Shown here: piece after piece, positions 62,195 to 64,000 of the stretch
Position numbering within the stretch: position 1 is the first letter of the stretch
Layout: each line of letters begins with the position of its first letter
DNA from: JBJXGE01 sp046154185
Lineage (GTDB): Bacteria; Planctomycetota; UBA8108; UBA1146; JAJFFE01
Assembly: GCA_046154185.1 (NCBI GenBank)
Contig: JBJXGE010000032.1
Coordinates: 62,001 to 126,000 of the forward strand
Length of the DNA: 64,000 nt
Direction of reading: 5' to 3'
The notes under the pieces: model-generated
Told to the model about the DNA's origin: nothing
Database searches by the model: none
What the model saw: the letters and a program-made list of their open reading frames with translations, nothing else
Made by a program: the position numbers and the translations under genes

Positions 62195-62922
62195 CAGCTC
62201 TTTTCCCTCGACTTCGCATCTTCGCCGGCATCGACGGCTTCGATGGCCTTGTTTTGATATTCCCTCATCAGGTTTTCGAAGTAGGGTCGATCGCTTTTCG
62301 GCACGTCAGGATTCTTGAGAAAGAGCTGAATGGCACGCGCGGCGAGATCCCAGTTCTCGAGCACTTTGTGATTCCGGGCCACATCCAGCCACAAGTGAGC
62401 GTATGGTAGTTTTCCTGCACTCGGAATGTAGCGATCGAACTCGAGATTGGAAATCCGCGCGTATTCACGCGCTTGATCGCGTGCTTCGCTGCGCTGCCGC
62501 TCGAGCTTTGCGTCCGCCGTGCCACCTTTGTCGACGATCGCTCTGATCCGGCCGGCAATCTGATCCTCCTCCAGAGCGTAAAACGAGGCGATCCGATACA
62601 AGCAACGGGCGAGCGCAAGCCGCGGTTTGGCCGAGTCGGGCGCGAGAATCACGGCGCGTCGATAGAGAGCCTCGGCTTTGCGCATCTTCGCTATTACGAC
62701 GTTCAGCGGATCCGGTTCCGGCGTGCTCTGACTATTCTTGATTTCATCTTCGATCGCTTCGGCCTCTTTCACATACCTCGTGATGCGAATGGCCTTCTCA
62801 TCTGCCGGCAGCTCCGTTTCGGCGACGCAGCCGGTGACGATCCAAAGTGCGGCAAGCATTGCGCCGACCCAAAAACGCCGCGCAATCCGTGACTCCAACT
62901 TGCCTAGCTGCAAACTTCTCAT
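62194..62922 (-). CDS. TPR-like lipoprotein
   Basis: 242 residues from the ATG at 62922 with GGAG 11 bases before it. Lipobox IVTGC (about residue 32) follows a hydrophobic segment, so it is lipid-anchored. The mature part is helical with TPR-like pairs (LNVVIAKMRKAEALYRRAVILAPDSAKPRLALARCLYRI, HLWLDVARNHKVLENWDLAARAIQLFLKN). Charged C-terminus. Coupled to the HIT gene. Exact role unknown; probable scaffold in the envelope. Confidence 0.85.
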   Translation of the reverse strand: MRSLQLGKLESRIARRFWVGAMLAALWIVTGCVAETELPADEKAIRITRYVKEAEAIEDEIKNSQSTPEPDPLNVVIAKMRKAEALYRRAVILAPDSAKPRLALARCLYRIASFYALEEDQIAGRIRAIVDKGGTADAKLERQRSEARDQAREYARISNLEFDRYIPSAGKLPYAHLWLDVARNHKVLENWDLAARAIQLFLKNPDVPKSDRPYFENLMREYQNKAIEAVDAGEDAKSREKS

Positions 62923-63046
62923 CGCTTGAATCACTCCGTCCCAGACTCTCATCGTGCGCGCTATTCGTCACAACTTCGTGGAGCCGCGCCACGCCAAGAT
63001 GACGATGATGACCGCGTTTGTCACCGTTTGTTAACGGCCCAGCGGA

Positions 63047-64000
63047 TTAACGGCTCAACGGATTCTCGTCGGCGAGCACCAACCGCTCCAACAGCTCCGG
63101 GCGATACTCTACTCGATACTCTCGTTCGCGCGCCAACGTCACCAGGCCCGCGGGCGCGCCGCGCGGCTTGCGCACATACTTCGCCTCCGTCCAATGCACG
63201 GTGACCGCCCCAGGACCGCGCCAACCGCTGAAATACGCCGCGATGAATGCTGCATCCTCGATGCTCTCCGGGGCGACTTGCACGCCGCGTGGCACGCGGA
63301 GTATCACGTGCGGTCCAGGTCGATGCGCCCGATGGAAGAATAAGTCGTTGCCATTTGCGACCGTCATCGTCAGTTGATCGTTTGCGCGCGCACTGCGTCC
63401 GCGAAGAACGTCGAGGCCTTGCCGTGTGCGGTAACGCAGCCATTGCGTGGCGGTCGAAGCGGCGGTCGCGCCGCTTGCTCGCGCTCGAGTCGGCGGCGCT
63501 TGTTTCACACGCCGCTTGAGTTCGACACTCTTGAGCGCGCGCTCGGCCGCCGCCGCGGACGCCGAGTCATCGATTCCCGCGCGCAAGCAACTCGCCGCCA
63601 ACTCCAACTTTTCTAGCTCGCTGCGGCATTGCGCTAAACGCGCCGTGACTTGCGCTTCAGCGCGCTTCCCTTTGCGGGCGCGCGCGAACAGTGCCTCGAC
63701 GTTTTCGAGTGGAGTCTTTTCAACGTCGAGCGCGATCGTGATGGTCGGGAGCGACGCATCAAAGTAATCGACGACTTGACACTCGGTCATGCCGCGACGC
63801 AACCGATGTGTCTCGGCTTTCAACAAGTCGCCATGGCGCTGTTCGAGCGGCCACGTGCGAGCCGTGGCAAGATCGAGTTCCAGATGCTCGGCGAGTCGCA
63901 GGCGGCGTTTCTGCTCCTCTTGAATGACGTGGGCGAGTTGGTCGCATCGCGCGCGATCGTCGGCCGCCTGCTCCGCGCTGGCCATGCGCGCCGCCAACGC
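63047..64000 (-). CDS. NFACT-family protein (RqcH/FbpA-type), N-terminus cut by window edge
   Basis: About 317 codons remain; the frame is open to the right edge, so the N-terminal NFACT-N domain is missing. Visible parts are the coiled-coil middle (DLLKAETHRLRRGM, LDVEKTPLENVEALFARARKGKRAEAQV) and the NFACT-R domain: GLDVLRGRSARANDQLTMTVANGNDLFFHRAHRPGPHVILR and KPRGAPAGLVTL. RqcH adds alanine tails to peptides stuck on 50S subunits; FbpA-type members bind surface ligands. With the N-terminal catalytic residues outside the window the role cannot be settled. Confidence 0.88.
   Translation of the reverse strand, partial: ALAARMASAEQAADDRARCDQLAHVIQEEQKRRLRLAEHLELDLATARTWPLEQRHGDLLKAETHRLRRGMTECQVVDYFDASLPTITIALDVEKTPLENVEALFARARKGKRAEAQVTARLAQCRSELEKLELAASCLRAGIDDSASAAAAERALKSVELKRRVKQAPPTRARASGATAASTATQWLRYRTRQGLDVLRGRSARANDQLTMTVANGNDLFFHRAHRPGPHVILRVPRGVQVAPESIEDAAFIAAYFSGWRGPGAVTVHWTEAKYVRKPRGAPAGLVTLAREREYRVEYRPELLERLVLADENPLSR

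Overview
The window looks like chromosomal DNA from a high-GC, Gram-negative-type bacterium, most probably a member of the Planctomycetota. This is inferred, not proven. Two large secreted proteins carry dockerin-like tails of the RGDAN type typical of that phylum. A sigma factor has a long membrane-anchored C-terminal extension. Many exported proteins have lipoprotein signals, and there is at least one flagellin gene. I see no rRNA, tRNA, CRISPR array, transposase, integrase or phage gene, and coding density is high throughout. The first gene (1-986) and the last (63047-64000) run off the window.

Layout. 1-5 kb: a partial secreted protein, an inositol-monophosphatase-family enzyme, and a divergent pair of paralogous exported dockerin-tailed proteins. 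4.8-9.7 kb: thioredoxin reductase overlapping a Lon-related protease, then two small membrane proteins. 9.7-18 kb: a saccharopine-dehydrogenase-like enzyme divergent from a swivel-first fused aconitase/isopropylmalate-dehydratase-type enzyme, a membrane-anchored ECF-like sigma factor, an M42 peptidase and a secreted protein. 18-26 kb: cupin lipoprotein, DUF4870, SRPBCC and DUF4097-like proteins, two divergent glycosyltransferases, a fatty-acid desaturase and a two-component system. 26-30.4 kb: a glycine-rich RRM protein with a strong terminator, then a translationally coupled pair ending in an HD-GYP phosphodiesterase.

30.5-39.8 kb is the most unusual block. Seven co-directional genes (39829 down to 31513), possibly followed by RimK, encode two substrate-binding/OmpA-like fusions flanking a VWA protein, a membrane coiled-coil protein, a PspA-like coiled-coil protein, a third (lipoprotein) substrate-binding protein and an ABC permease with no ATPase beside it. 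It reads as an envelope-sensing or membrane-maintenance system rather than an ordinary importer.

40-47.7 kb is a tightly overlapping housekeeping run, transcribed serS-purA-uppS-cdsA-phoH and then pgpH-like HD protein-ybeY. 48-64 kb holds a lone flagellin, a Nudix hydrolase, a large lipoprotein, ribD, miaB, a UbiB-family kinase with a small phasin-like protein, malate dehydrogenase, a gluzincin peptidase, a divergent actin-like ATPase with a coiled-coil partner, a HIT protein coupled to a lipoprotein, and an NFACT (RqcH/FbpA-type) protein cut by the right edge.
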